From Heliopora coerulea (Eukaryota; Cnidaria; Anthozoa; Scleralcyonacea; Helioporidae), in NCBI GenBank assembly GCA_030142905.1, contig JASJOG010000053.1, positions 186,001 through 250,000 on the forward strand: DNA of 64,000 bases, given 5' to 3'. Shown in pieces: positions 41,401-51,963 of this stretch; the stretch's first letter is position 1; each line of letters starts with the position of its first letter. The notes under the pieces are model-generated. The model was not told where the DNA came from. It worked only from the letters and a program-made list of their open reading frames with translations, and made no database searches. The position numbers and the translations under genes are program-made.

Positions 41401-42503
41401 AGTCTAAATGGGCCAATCTCTTTCAATACATGATTCACTTTCCAGTTCCGAATGGTTCTCTTAAAAGCAACGTGCCACTTGTAAAGTCTGCGATATCCTG
41501 CATTCGCAACAAATTCCTTTATCCTGGAAAGGGCTACCGAAGAACGGGAGCAGAATATCTCCTAGGAAACGGACGTGGATTGGAAGCTATTGTTCGCCCC
41601 CACACGTTTACGAAGTCAGAGAAAAATCCCTGGCGTAGCAAGAATGCGTTTGAAAAACTGGAACGGCTGCGTGGTCAGAAGATCGCCGGTCAGCAAGGTG
41701 TATTAAGGTATAGAGATATCGAAATTGCGTTCGATAACGAACGGTATCCCAAAGACAGTAGAGATGATCTGTGGTTCTGCCTCGGATTTACTATTAATGG
41801 GCCCTATGCTTATGATCCGATAGACAAGGATACCTATAAAGATCTGAAGAAATCGTTTTCCGAAACCAAATCGAGCAACTCGCTGCAACCTTCGGTGATC
41901 ACACTTGATGACCAGCCGTCAATTACCACTGATGACTGGCACGTGTCTAGAAATTCTGCGAAAAAAATCCCGAAGAGAAGTTTGAGGGAAGCCAACAGCT
42001 CAATGTCAGTCAACCGTAAACAAACCAAGAAAAGTTTACCGGAGAGCTCAAGCCGAGACCCACGCACAGCCAAGTTTCAGGACAGAGAAAAGTTGTCGTT
42101 TTCATCCAGCATGCAACGTGAGGAGACCTCAAGAACCTCAAACTACGCAGAGCAAGAACTTTGGAAGAACTTGCCCGAGTTAGTAATTCCCGCGCGATCA
42201 GAAGAGGGCAGCCAGCGTATGTTCCATCCCAGAAATGTTGACCACCAAGGTAGAGTGCACCATGGAGCAGTTGTAAAGAGAACACCAAAGTCCTCTGAAT
42301 GCCAAAACCACCGAGAGGAACCTGTACCAAAAGATTGCCAATTTGCTCATTCGTGGAAATCGGATACTTTCCAGGTGGTATGCTGGAAATGTACCAACGA
42401 CGGGAAAGACACCTGCACGCAGAAACAAAAACACAAACCGTTCATATATAAGCTTGGACCTTATCGTAATGAGCAAGGGAAACTTTGGAGTTCAAAACGT
42501 TAA
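29172..42503 (+). CDS. SAMD9-like: SAMD9-like gene, paralog 2, complete eight-exon model
   Basis: Exons: 29172-29321, 31614-31667, 31836-31893, 32010-32150, 35035-35538, 36565-36729, 36883-36924 and 38320-42503. All introns are GT/AG, the joined length is 5,298 nt (1,765 aa plus stop), and exons 4-7 are all phase 1-1. Order: SAM-like domain (about 25-88), Ser/Pro/Gln-rich linker, AlbA_2 domain (about 150-303), NTPase with P-loop near 703-719, TPR-like helical region, the GFTINGPYAYDP end typical of SAMD9, and a Cys/His module (last ~115 aa). Order, spacing and P-loop position parallel vertebrate SAMD9 (about 1,590 aa), a cytosolic innate-immune protein that shuts down translation. Met 29172 follows a possible 5' UTR acceptor (ttttccag). 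The introns have collected a SINE and a fold-back repeat. Confidence 0.88.
32010..32150 (+). CDS. Paralog 2 exon 4: flexible linker
   Basis: A 141-nt exon (phase 1-1) between tactttag and aact/gtgagt, rich in Ser, Thr, Pro, Gln and Lys (SSHKSNRKPDPEG..., STTQQQKTSPPRNKK). No domain; it probably tethers the SAM-like and AlbA_2 domains. Confidence 0.75.
32399..32425 (+). repeat. (ATT)n microsatellite
   Basis: An att run inside intron 4 of paralog 2, continuing into imperfect t-rich sequence. Confidence 0.85.
33248..33440 (+). repeat. tRNA-derived SINE in intron 4 of paralog 2
   Basis: The head has tRNA promoter-like boxes: ggtggcacagtggtagtgc (A box) and gcttcgattccggct (B box). It is followed by a body with tccgggtacttgggtttcct, which resembles the conserved central block seen in many invertebrate and fish SINEs. 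It lies in the sense orientation of the host gene. The 3' end is approximate. Confidence 0.65.
33736..34148. repeat. Fold-back element with full tRNA-like arms, 15-bp direct repeats
   Basis: Arms 33809-33931 and 34009-34135 are inverted copies, each holding a tRNA-like unit (+ copy 34037-34112 with tagctcaatggttagagcg and gggttcgatcccc). The centre has its own perfect palindrome (tgattgatgcagtt and its inverse, 33977-34005). The 15-mer gataatttcgtagtt flanks the insertion at 33736-33750 and 34134-34148. The anticodon loop would have C at position 33 instead of T and the stem has a mismatch, so a functional tRNA is unlikely. Confidence 0.75.
35035..35538 (+). CDS. Paralog 2 exon 5: Schlafen-type AlbA_2 domain
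   Basis: A 504-nt phase 1-1 exon after ttgtttccaaag. It contains EVEYKAF (Glu164, Lys166 of the spliced protein), RVFICGVLNAGGKGVIYFGIGD (residues about 185-206, ending in Asp206), then a beta-rich second half ending KVYYCKEWKDKRG. E-x-K followed by a G-G/FGI-x-D strand-turn is the AlbA_2 signature shared by Schlafens and SAMD9. In SAMD9 this domain is an anticodon-loop tRNase whose Glu and Asp are needed for cleavage. The equivalents appear to be kept here, which suggests, but does not prove, nuclease activity. Confidence 0.82.
36565..36924 (+). CDS. Paralog 2 exons 6 and 7: short connecting exons
   Basis: Exon 6 (36565-36729, 165 nt) follows ttatcattcag and ends ttag/gtatgc. Its product is charged and helical (NTEKDNWEAHIRTCGE, EIAKQIREPLDRKYKEWL). 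Exon 7 (36883-36924, 42 nt) reads DPSRKHTGVPPCH. Both are phase 1-1, so either could be skipped without a frameshift. They lie between the AlbA_2 domain and the NTPase exon. Confidence 0.7.
38320..42503 (+). CDS. Paralog 2 exon 8: NTPase, TPR-like and Cys/His modules
   Basis: A single 4,184-nt exon opening at tttactgtag, as in paralog 1. Landmarks: PWLAVFDLFD; P-loop region YESGSGATTLCRRILW (nt 39315-39362) without the canonical Lys; Walker B-like VLILVDN; helical repeats; LGFTINGPYAYDP; a Ser/Lys-rich linker; then SSECQNH, CQFAHSW and CWKC motifs in the last ~70 residues, which match paralog 1 (SVECTKH, CKFAHPW, CTKC). Ends at TAA 42501-42503. The 216-bp repeats of paralog 1 are absent. Confidence 0.88.
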
Positions 42504-43050
42504 ATCTAGCCGTCGTAAATGATGTTTTCTGTTGATTATGGTGAATGCGGTGATAAGTCACTGGCATGAGCAAACAAAAATGCAAGAGAAAATGGCCCGA
42601 ACCAGTCAGTGATTGACAACTTGTGTAGGTCAACGAAGTATGAAATGAGTCTTTTACCTATATAAAATGTTGTGATTAGATTTATTTTACTCAAAGATTT
42701 AGACAACTGGTTAATTACATAGTTTGAAGGTTTGATGTTTTTAACATAAAATGTGTTTTTAGCCTATAATGTAGCTTCGACCAGTACAGTCTTATTATAT
42801 ATACCACCGTTTTTGGCGGTATGTATGGAGAAATGACAGATTATTTGTATTAAACATTACCAGAGTTAATTTAAGCTAATTAAATTTCGTAAAAACCAAA
42901 ATAACTGCAATTCACATGCAACACTGTTTTGACTATAAAATAATTATAACAATTGTAAGGCCAAGACAATTTTAATATCTACAAAGTGCGCTTTTATACA
43001 TTAAAACAGTAATAAATGCACAAAATTGCCTTATGAGAATCCACTTTAGC
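42504..43050. other. 3' flank of paralog 2
   Basis: AT-rich, no reading frame; presumably 3' UTR and intergenic sequence. No polyadenylation signal was singled out. Confidence 0.4.
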
Positions 43051-43057
43051 CCTTGGT

Positions 43058-45624
43058 CACAGAATAAAGATTTAACCAGAAGTCCCACTCAGTGTCGGCA
43101 CCTCTGATGTACATGTCTTCGCGCATGTTGCCTCGCGCACACAGGAAGTTGACCGGCCGCCATGTTCTTGGAGGGTATAACTGAGTCATTTTCAGAAGGA
43201 AACGATATGGAGTAGTTCAGTTTGAAGGGATCTGGCTACATTTTGGACGTCGGATGGCGATTCTACCACCGAGGCCGGTTAAAGCGAAGGCAAACTGACT
43301 GTTTTTGTTAAAAAATTTCCAAATACTACGCTAAAACTGATCACAATTAGGCAGTTTAACAATCCTTGTCTCTCGGTGATTCACCACATTAATAGTCTGC
43401 TAATTGGAAATTTATTCAAATAATTTAAACTAAATTTACAGTACATTTTTACAATCACACTACAATTTCTATTGACTAGTACAGTTTTTAAAAGTTACCT
43501 AACAGCCGTTGTTATATGTGTTAAATGTTTGACTTGAAACGATTAAAACTCGCTGAATGTGTGCATACACTGCGTTGTATTATTAGGAGCTAAGAAATCT
43601 TTGAAGCTACAGTAAATCAGTTAAAGAACATCTACCTATAAAACTATTTATGCCTTTCAGTAAAGGTTGAATCACCTTTCAATATCTTAAAAGAGTTTCA
43701 GGAGAAGTAACTGACCCCAGTGAAGTTTGATAATGTACATATGTTACGTAGACTTTGGCTTACAGTTTCTACTCAGAATTTATGCGTATGCATTTGTTTG
43801 TAATGCTTGGAAAGGCCTAAACTTTAATCATCAACAGCATACAGTCCACAATTTAAGTTAAATAATTTGGTTAAATGAGGTGAAAGTCTACATGTGTAGT
43901 ATGTAAATAACAAACTATAATGGCACTTGTAATTTATATATTTTATTCTAGCATAATAGGTGTGTTCATTAAAGTACCCATCCAAAATACAATTGGGCAC
44001 CAAGTGAAACATTGCCTAACATTGTCTATTTACCCATTCATGTGCAAGGGTGCATCGGGGCTCATCACTTAGGTGAATAAAATTGTTTGCTGTTAGCCAG
44101 AATAAAACAGTAAAGTGTGCTCTTGTCCCTCAATGGGTTAAACATGCTATGGTTGATTTCCATGTGCAGCTAAGACCATGCAAGCATTGCCAGCAACTAC
44201 TTTTGACATCTTACTCTATAACAAAATTGATTTTAAAAATGATGGCTTTCTGTCTTACAACTTACAGTATGAAAAATAACAAATTAAAAAAAATAATAAC
44301 AGGACTTGGTTTTTGGGAAGTGTACAACATTTTATTAAATTTACAATCTCTACCAGTAATGTCAATGTATGTTTAACAGTGGGTGGCAATGATCCTTTAG
44401 AAATGCTATTCATTATTAGAATTCAGAAAACTACTTATTCAGGTTTCCCAGCCTTTGCCATTGCATTATAATACAATTTAAATTTCAGAAATAATTTATG
44501 TTATAAATATAACAACCATATAGCTCGTAGAAAATCATTTTTGTCTTTATAAAGTGTCCCTGAAAGGCACTTCCATGTTTTAAATGTTTCTTTCTACAGT
44601 TTGAATTCTCATCAGAAGGTAATCCTCTGTGTGCTTGCATCATACTGGGTTAATCTGAATGACCTTGTAGTTGAGATAGGAATTTAAATAAACTATAAGA
44701 CACCAAAGAATAATCTGGCCAACACTACATTTCTCCAGATGAAATTCCAGCCTTAGCCTCCATATTGACTAGTACATTGTAAGTTTGAAACAGACACACT
44801 GAAACAGGACCTTCATCACCATCTGTGACCAAGTCACTATATAAAGGAAAAGTTATAAAAAACCAGTCCATAAAAAACTTCATATCCTGAGTTTTCCTGG
44901 AATCAATATTAAACAGGGTTCATACTGATGAAAGATCACAAAATTCCAGGAGTTTTCCAGGGTAGCAACGCTACTTTTCCAGGATCCAACCCCTAGTTTT
45001 CTTTGGCAAAAAGAACAAGAATATAATCTTCCTTATGACAACAGTACAACATTATTTTGTTGGTTTCAATATAAGAATTAAGCAATAATGAACTCACGAC
45101 TCGATTAAATTTGGATTTGACAGAAAAGCAAGGACAAAAGCAAACAAATCTATTTTGTGTATGAAAAAAGGAACTTTTGTGAATGTACGAATTGGCAGGT
45201 CTGGATTATCCAGGTTCAAATTCTTTACAAAATTCCAGGAGAATTACAAGAGTACCTAGAAAACAGCTGTTTTTCCAGGAGTTTTCCAGGGCCCTGGAAA
45301 GAACCGTATTAAGGGCTGAGAACGACTGAGGTGCCGGTGAACACAAGCTAAATTGTACTCGAAAAAATCGTTTATACATTACCAAACTTATAAAAAAGTA
45401 ATCGCTTACCTCCTCAATAGATTCAGAAATGTAATGAAAATCGTCCTCCTACTTTTCCAAATACAGCAGTTTTAGTGAGCCAACTTTGGTTTTCGCCATA
45501 TTGTTTGTAGTTGAAATGCGCTAAGTATACCCTCCAAGAACATGGCGGATGCGGACATGCGCATTTAAAAAAGTGTGACAAGTTTCCTCGCGAGTGGGAC
45601 TTCTGGTTAATTCTTTATTCTGTG
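43058..45624. mobile_element. 2.57-kb non-autonomous transposon with TIRs and 7-bp duplication
   Basis: Ends are cacagaataaaga...aaccagaagtcccactc on the left and the inverse (gagtgggacttctggttaa...ttattctgtg) on the right. Further in, gccatgttcttggagggtat recurs inverted (left near 43160, right near 45530), so the terminal repeats span about 110 bp. ccttggt flanks both sides (43051-43057 and 45625-45631). No transposase frame is present, so it depends on another element. A related right end lies at about 55231-55291. Confidence 0.8.
44914..45315. repeat. Possible nested element with ttttccagg motifs
   Basis: It begins cagggttcatactgatgaaa and ends near gccctggaaagaaccgtatt, with several aggagttttccaggg motifs inside. 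The outer edges resemble the cagggttc... termini of a widespread hAT-like family. It sits inside the larger transposon. Target duplications were not identified. Confidence 0.35.
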
Positions 45625-45631
45625 CCTTGGT

Positions 45632-46981
45632 CGATGGTGAACAGCCACTTTCATCCATCAAACACCTTCACATATAGCCAAACTACGATATGCAGAATTT
45701 TCCGTCTATAGGTTGCTCCTAGCCTTTTCATAACAATCTTCAGTGCTTATTCTTTCACCACGTCATCCGAGAACACGAAAAGAATCTCCAGAGGCAAATA
45801 CATTCCAACGAAAAATAATACCGAAATAAGATTGCGATTTTGTACTAAACGTTCTTCTGTGGCACACTGACGACATTTGCTCATAAAAATGGATACATAT
45901 CAGATCAATTTCCAACCAGCCGACTTTCCTTTTTGGTACTAGAATAACAAGGGAAAACATTCAGAAAACCTGGCGATCGTAAAGCATCAAAGCCGAAAGG
46001 ACTGAAACCTCATGGAAAAGGACGCACGCTGGAACGCACGACTTCTTAAGAGACTAATATTCAGTCAGCCATCTTAACTTATTTATGGAGAACTACAGTT
46101 ATTAGCTCAGAAACATCCGCTACTTAGTGACCGTCATCAAATCTGGGAAATGGAGACTAATTTCCTTGATCACACATTTCCTTCTCTTCATCTTAGTATC
46201 TCCGACAGCAGCTCTCGATTGTATTGTTGAGATAATTTGCAATCACATCATGCGAACGAAACTTGAACTACTTTGTGGTAGTGATTTTGTTAGGAAGAAT
46301 TAGATAAACAGTGCACCAAATAATTGCTTCAGGCTGTTTAAACTCCAACGATCCAAGTTTACAGTTGAAAATAGCGCTCAGTCCTGTCGAGTCTCCATCT
46401 GAACATGATAATTTTCCATCGTTCAATCTGGCGACTGAATTTCTTCCAAACATAGAAGAAAGTTTACTAATAGTTCTGTTCGTCCTAATCCTATCTCAAG
46501 GGATTCCTATACACAGAAAACATTTTTCATCGAAACAGATTTCGCTTAAGCCCATTGTTCATTAATAGACAGCAATCGATTATGCGACCGAGAACTGTTG
46601 GGATCTTCGGACGTAAGGCAACCCTCTAGTCCCCTGGTCTTTTCGAAGACTCACCGTATTACAGTGGATCTACCGTAATACAAAAGAAACTTAATGGTGA
46701 AGCTATTTTGCAGGAAACAAGTACCGCTTGTATATTTTGTATCTATTCATTCAAGCTGAAAGGGAAAAACCGACTTTCGTACACTTGCACGCTGTTTGCT
46801 GAGGTGAATAAATTTTTGTCGATGACTTTTTTGAGGAAAAAGAAATCCAATGACTAACACGAGCATGACTAATTACAATTTGAATCTGAACCCCCTTGGC
46901 GTCTGAAGAAAAACTCGAACCACGCATCTGATTTAAGAACAATCATAATGGTTAAAGATTTTAAGACAGTAGTTTGCAGTG
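45632..46981. other. Intergenic, no supported gene
   Basis: Only short frames without recognisable content on either strand. Confidence 0.45.
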
Positions 46982-47251
46982 TAGAAATGTCCATGTTTGA
47001 GGAAGTTGATCGTCCAGGTTAGTGTAGTCTTGAGAAAGACTGTTGGTTGAAGTGACTGACGTTTCGACAGCCTTAGCGGCGGTCATCTTCAGAGCCTTTT
47101 GACTCTGAAGATGACCGCCGCTAAGGCTGTCGAAACGTCAGTCACTTCAACCAACAGTCTTTCTCAAGACTACACTAACCTGGACGATCAACTTCCTCAA
47201 ACATGTCACGATTCTCCCAGGTTCAAACCATTTACTTTAGTAGAAATGTCC
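46982..47251. repeat. Near-perfect 100-bp hairpin with 11-bp direct repeats
   Basis: Left arm 46992-47095 and right arm 47102-47205 are essentially perfect inverses (core cgacagccttagcggcggtc and its complement) with a loop of only a few bases. The 11-mer tagaaatgtcc occurs at 46982-46992 and 47241-47251 and may be a target duplication. A single-arm relative is at 23637-23677. The identity of the arms means a recent insertion or ongoing arm conversion. Confidence 0.85.
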
Positions 47252-50054
47252 CATGAGAAGCGGAGGCTTGTCAGCTTTTCGTTTCTTCTCAGAGATTGGT
47301 CAATCACGATATTAAAGACTATAAATCAAGGTGTTATTTATACTTTTGTGGAGGACATGTGCACATGAATGATTTTACATTACAAATTGAAAAAACGTGA
47401 ATATACTTTTTGATTTTAGATCAGAATGTTGTCTTCCGCTCTGTGACGCTTGGTTATTGTGGCCTTTTGTCGACTGATTTACTCCGTACTGTTCACGCTT
47501 AATGCGCAGGAAGTTTTGTGAAAGAAATAGGAAACGTTTTAGTTGTTTATCTCAGAGGATCTCGTGTTTCCACCGCCAGTTTTCGTTCTTCCAAAGTTTT
47601 GATCTTGTGTTACGAGCCGGTCCCTATTAAATTATGTGGCTGCTTTTGGTTCAATTTGCTCGCAACAAAGAATACAAAACCAGCTATATTTTCAACTATT
47701 TATTGTACTATATTTGAATCGTTAAAGATTAGCGTCTTTATATTTTCTAACCTTGAAGTATGTATTATACTGTTATGAGACTGAGTACAACTCTGATCAC
47801 TTCGTACGCTCTTTGGAATTCGGTTCTGTTGATTTCTTTTACGACTTTGACTTTTTGGTTCGGTTTCTTCGGTTCTGTTGATTTGTTTGGTTCTTGATAT
47901 TGATCATTTCTTTTAAAACTTCAGTTCGTAATGATGTTATTCAGGCTAACGCCTTATGAATAATGCATGCACTGCTGAGTTGTGCTCTGTCTTTTATACG
48001 TTAGGATTATGACTATTTTCTTTACGTTAAACGGTGCGTGAAACCTTGTTCCGGCACAGGATGTCCGTTACGTTATCTTGTGGGCTAAGGCGTTTTCCCG
48101 TTGCGTTTTGAGGTTTAACTATTTCCTCACTCATGCACGAAAGCAAATTACTCATGCACGAAAGCAATATATCCTAAATATAATGTCTACTGTACTGCCA
48201 AGTATATCTCATACATGCAACACTTGTTTGTTACTCAAATCGAAAAACGAAAAATGTTTTCGGTGTCTCAAATGTAAACTAGCGACGACATTTGTAGCAC
48301 ACCTAGGGTTTTTATGGAGGAAGATCTGAACGGGTAAACAGAGCGGTGCTCTAGTAGGGTCATGGGATATCCGCTCGCAGAAAATTTCTGGACAGGAAGC
48401 TACTGTATACTCAAGTGATGGAAACCTGTATCATCCACGTTGAGGCATACACATATGTAAATGAAATCTGATCTTCCCTAGCGTTATATCTGCCGTTTTG
48501 TATATAATTTATCGTGTGAAAACTGCGGAATACGCTTGATCTATATCAAAAAGTAATTCTAAGAAAAAAGAAAACTTAAAACAACACTTGAAGCCAGCTG
48601 ATCTGTTTTAGAATTTTACTATTCAAACTGAGAAAAAGGAACCAAAATTAGTAAACAGCTAGGTATTCATGAAATTTGAAATATAAATGATCGAATTTTC
48701 CGGTCTGACCCGCTCCCAGTTCCTGTGATGGTCGGGTTCCTAACATTTACCGGTCTGATCTTGCAAATGGAAAGCACTTCTTGGTATGAGCATGCAATGG
48801 CCTGTTAATCAAGTCTTCTGTAAATTTCCTTTCCGAAGTCAGACACCGTGGTATGACAGCAAGCGATTTAAATAATTGAAAACCCAAAAGGGAGCAAGAA
48901 CTCCCGAAACTATACAACAGAATGTTATTGAAGGGCCTTCGCTCTAAATGTAAGTATCATTCTCTCGTAAAGTTTCGGCAGCCCCCTCACCCTTGTCGCT
49001 TTTCAAACATGCCGTTCATCCCTGCCCATGCAACTGTCTACTTTTATATTATTGTAAATAATTGAGATTGGCTTATCATTTGGCCTACAGGTCAGTTATT
49101 TATAGACATATATATCATGCAGTCCGTCATGCAGAGGATCGATGCAATATTATCTGGCGAAAAGTTTAAAATTTTGTTCATTAAAACCATAAAATCAAAA
49201 GTTGATCGGTTTTAGTCATTTAAACTCTGACGGTCAAAATGATTCTTGAAACAACATAAGCTTTATTCTTGAACTTTAAATTTTTTACACTTTAAATTTT
49301 AAATCCTCTAATTTGAAGTGCGTATCGAATGGCGCGTTCAGCTCGTTTTCCATGAGGACCTTTTCGGTGACCGATTACGTCTTTTCATTACCAGCTAATT
49401 TTACACTAAACTGAACTATGTGTACATTTTTGATTCACGGATACTTCGTAGTAGCGTCTGCGAAGTACACGCGGCCGCTCGCACATCTTCCAAGCACTCC
49501 TGTGGCGTAAACAAATGACCGGGCTGCTTTTCGTGTTAGCAGATAACCATGCTGAATTTTTTACCACGGGCCTGTATTAAACACGATGATGTTGAATATT
49601 GTTCGCAAATGGCATAAGTTGGGCTAAAAAACGCCGTTAAAATTGTCTTGTTAAACGTTAACTTTACTCGCAGTAGAACTGCAATTGCAACGAATTTCTT
49701 CACTGTAACACAGTGTAACATTCTTCACGCAATTTGTCTCACGATTACTTAACTCCTAATCCAACAAAATACGCGTCCAAACCAATGTGGGGTGTATCAT
49801 TTGGTAGTCTTTCACATGATTTGCGAATTGAGGTCTCGGATAGTAGGAGAAACTTTCCAAGTCGAAATGACAGTCGAAATTCAGAAATTTTCTGAATACC
49901 GGATAGCTCTACAAAATCCGTAAATTATTTGTCTGATCCTAGATAACATATTTATTTCTAATAGTCTGTAATATTACCTGTAATCATTCCCGATGGGCTT
50001 CACTGGCATTCCCATTATATGGACAGAATTGCGACCAATTTACCGGCAATCGCC
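47252..50054. other. Intergenic, no supported gene
   Basis: No recognisable coding sequence. A 21-bp unit (ctcatgcacgaaagcaaatta) is repeated about twice at 48130-48167. Confidence 0.45.
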
Positions 50055-50056
50055 TT

Positions 50057-50154
50057 CGTAGCTCAATTGGTAGAGCGTTGGAGTAGTTTCCCAGAGTAGT
50101 GGGTTCGGCTTCTGCAGAAAATCCTTGCAGTAAATGTTGCCTTTACTGCAAGGA
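50057..50154 (+). repeat. tRNA-like sequence followed by a 13-bp perfect hairpin
   Basis: tcgtagctcaattggtagagc (split here as an A-box-like match at 50060-50080) is followed by a weak B-box-like gtgggttcggcttc. Ten bases later tccttgcagtaaa (50122-50134) pairs perfectly with tttactgcaagga (50142-50154) over a 7-base loop. The tRNA part does not fold canonically, so this is probably a tRNA-derived repeat. Confidence 0.4.
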
Positions 50155-50817
50155 CTTAGTTGAAGAAAATTGCAACATAAAAGTTGCATTTTATGCCGCA
50201 TGTTTCGTTGTTGGAAAACTTAACCACCTACATATCCAAAAAGAAACCAAAAAAATCTACTCGTCTAATATATTTTTGAGAGTGGGAACTTTGTTTAGTA
50301 GAAACGTTTTGAACGAAATTTAGGCAGTGAAACTCTATTTTACTTTACAAAAATATGATACAGAACTATCCATAGATTGACTATGAAGAGATGTGGTAGG
50401 GTCGTAAGATAGTACATTTTTATCATGTGAAACGATCACTGCAAAAAATAAATACGTCAACGATTCCTTAATTCTCATTAAACTAAATGAGGATGCAAAT
50501 TTCGCTAAAATTGTGGTTTTGAACCATTGTGGTTCAACAAAACCGTCCAACAAATGCAACGAGTTTAATAATTGATCAAAGGGGTCTCCAGATCATTAAA
50601 TCTTTATCGCAACTAAAACTGTGAAGAAAATTGCTTCGTTGCTGTTACACGCAACAATGAAGGAAGTGGGAAGTATGAAATTCGATACTTGATTTACTTC
50701 AATGAAACTTCCAGTCATAAACCTTTCAAAATACCAGTTCATCCTATGTCGTAACAGGCAAACCGTCCACTATTTCCTGCGAATGCGTGACTGAGATTTG
50801 TGCCTGTACGCCTAAAC

Positions 50818-51754
50818 GACATTCAAACGACACTGGAAAGATCACGTGAACAAGGTTGTACATGCGTACAACTGTACACGGAACGATTCAAATGGGTATT
50901 CACCATTCTTCCTCCTGTTCGGACGACACCCCCGGCTACCAATCGACCTTATTTTCCATGCCGGCACATCAACAACCAAGAAGGACTACCCACAGTACGT
51001 TTCATAATGGAGAAATGCCATGCAAGAAGCATACCGACTCGCAGGACGGAAGATAAATGAGAGAGGCGTTAAAACCAAGTACTACGATCGTTGGGTGCCC
51101 AGCTCAACTCTACAGCCCGGTGATCGAGTACTGGTGCGAAACCTAAGTGAACGTGGTGGTCCAGGAAAGCTCAGATCGTTCTGGGAAAATGACATTCACG
51201 TCGTGGTTCAACGAAAGGGTCCGGAAAGCCCAGTTTATGAAGTCAGGTCTGAAATCGCAGGGAAGAAAAACAGAGTTTTACACAGGAACCTACTGCTCTC
51301 TTGTGACTTGTTGCCAGCTGAGGATCAACAGGCCAATGCGGGTCCACCACAACGACCACGTAACAAACGACGACAGAGATCCACGGTTCCAGCAGTAACG
51401 AACGGATACGAAACCTCCACAGATGAAGAGGAGATGCCCGATCACTTAACGAATGTTGCCCCAGGAAACATAGACCCAAATCCCGAGATCGTACGCAATA
51501 ACGAGACTGGACCAGAGCCCGGGACAGTTGGACCAGAGGCCGAGATTGTGCCAGAGAATGCTGTGGATAACAACCAGCTGCAAGATGCTTTTCCTACGGC
51601 AGTACCCGAAGACAATCACGAATACGCTGAGCAAGATGGCGCGAATCGGCCAATCGGCCCACCAGAAGCACCTTTATTGGTGGAACAACCAAGACCAAGG
51701 AGAACAAGGCAACCACCTGACCGGTTAGCAAAATTTTTTTTGGGATCACTTTAA
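50818..51754 (+). pseudogene. Ty3/gypsy retrotransposon integrase C-terminal remnant
   Basis: In one frame the sequence reads the end of the integrase core (HVNKVVHAYNCT, GYSPFFLLFGR, PRLPIDLIF), then the C-terminal domain ([20 protein letters not shown]) and an acidic Pro-rich tail ending [24 protein letters not shown] at 51005-51007 interrupts this frame, so the copy is inactive. Protease, reverse transcriptase and RNase H are absent upstream, which shows 5' truncation. The open part after the stop runs 51020-51754. Confidence 0.82.
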
Positions 51755-51819
51755 ATGGGATCATGGGGGATCATGAGGACATGATGGGATTGATACAATC
51801 TTCATTTAATTATGCTGCG

Positions 51820-51945
51820 AACTTAATTTGGCGCCAAGCTTTAAAATTTACGCACAATTTATTTAAAGATTGATGTTTGCCGTCAAGCTTCAAAATATTT
51901 ACACGCAATTTATTTCAACATTGGTATTTGCCGTGATTTGTTGTT
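51820..51945 (+). repeat. Imperfect direct repeat 3' of the integrase remnant
   Basis: cgcacaatttatttaaagat...tttgccgtcaagctt is repeated about 60 bp later as cgcaatttatttcaacattggtatttgccgtg. It may be part of the retrotransposon LTR or 3' untranslated region. No paired LTR was found. Confidence 0.45.
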
Positions 51946-51963
51946 AAACGGACGGATAGCGTT

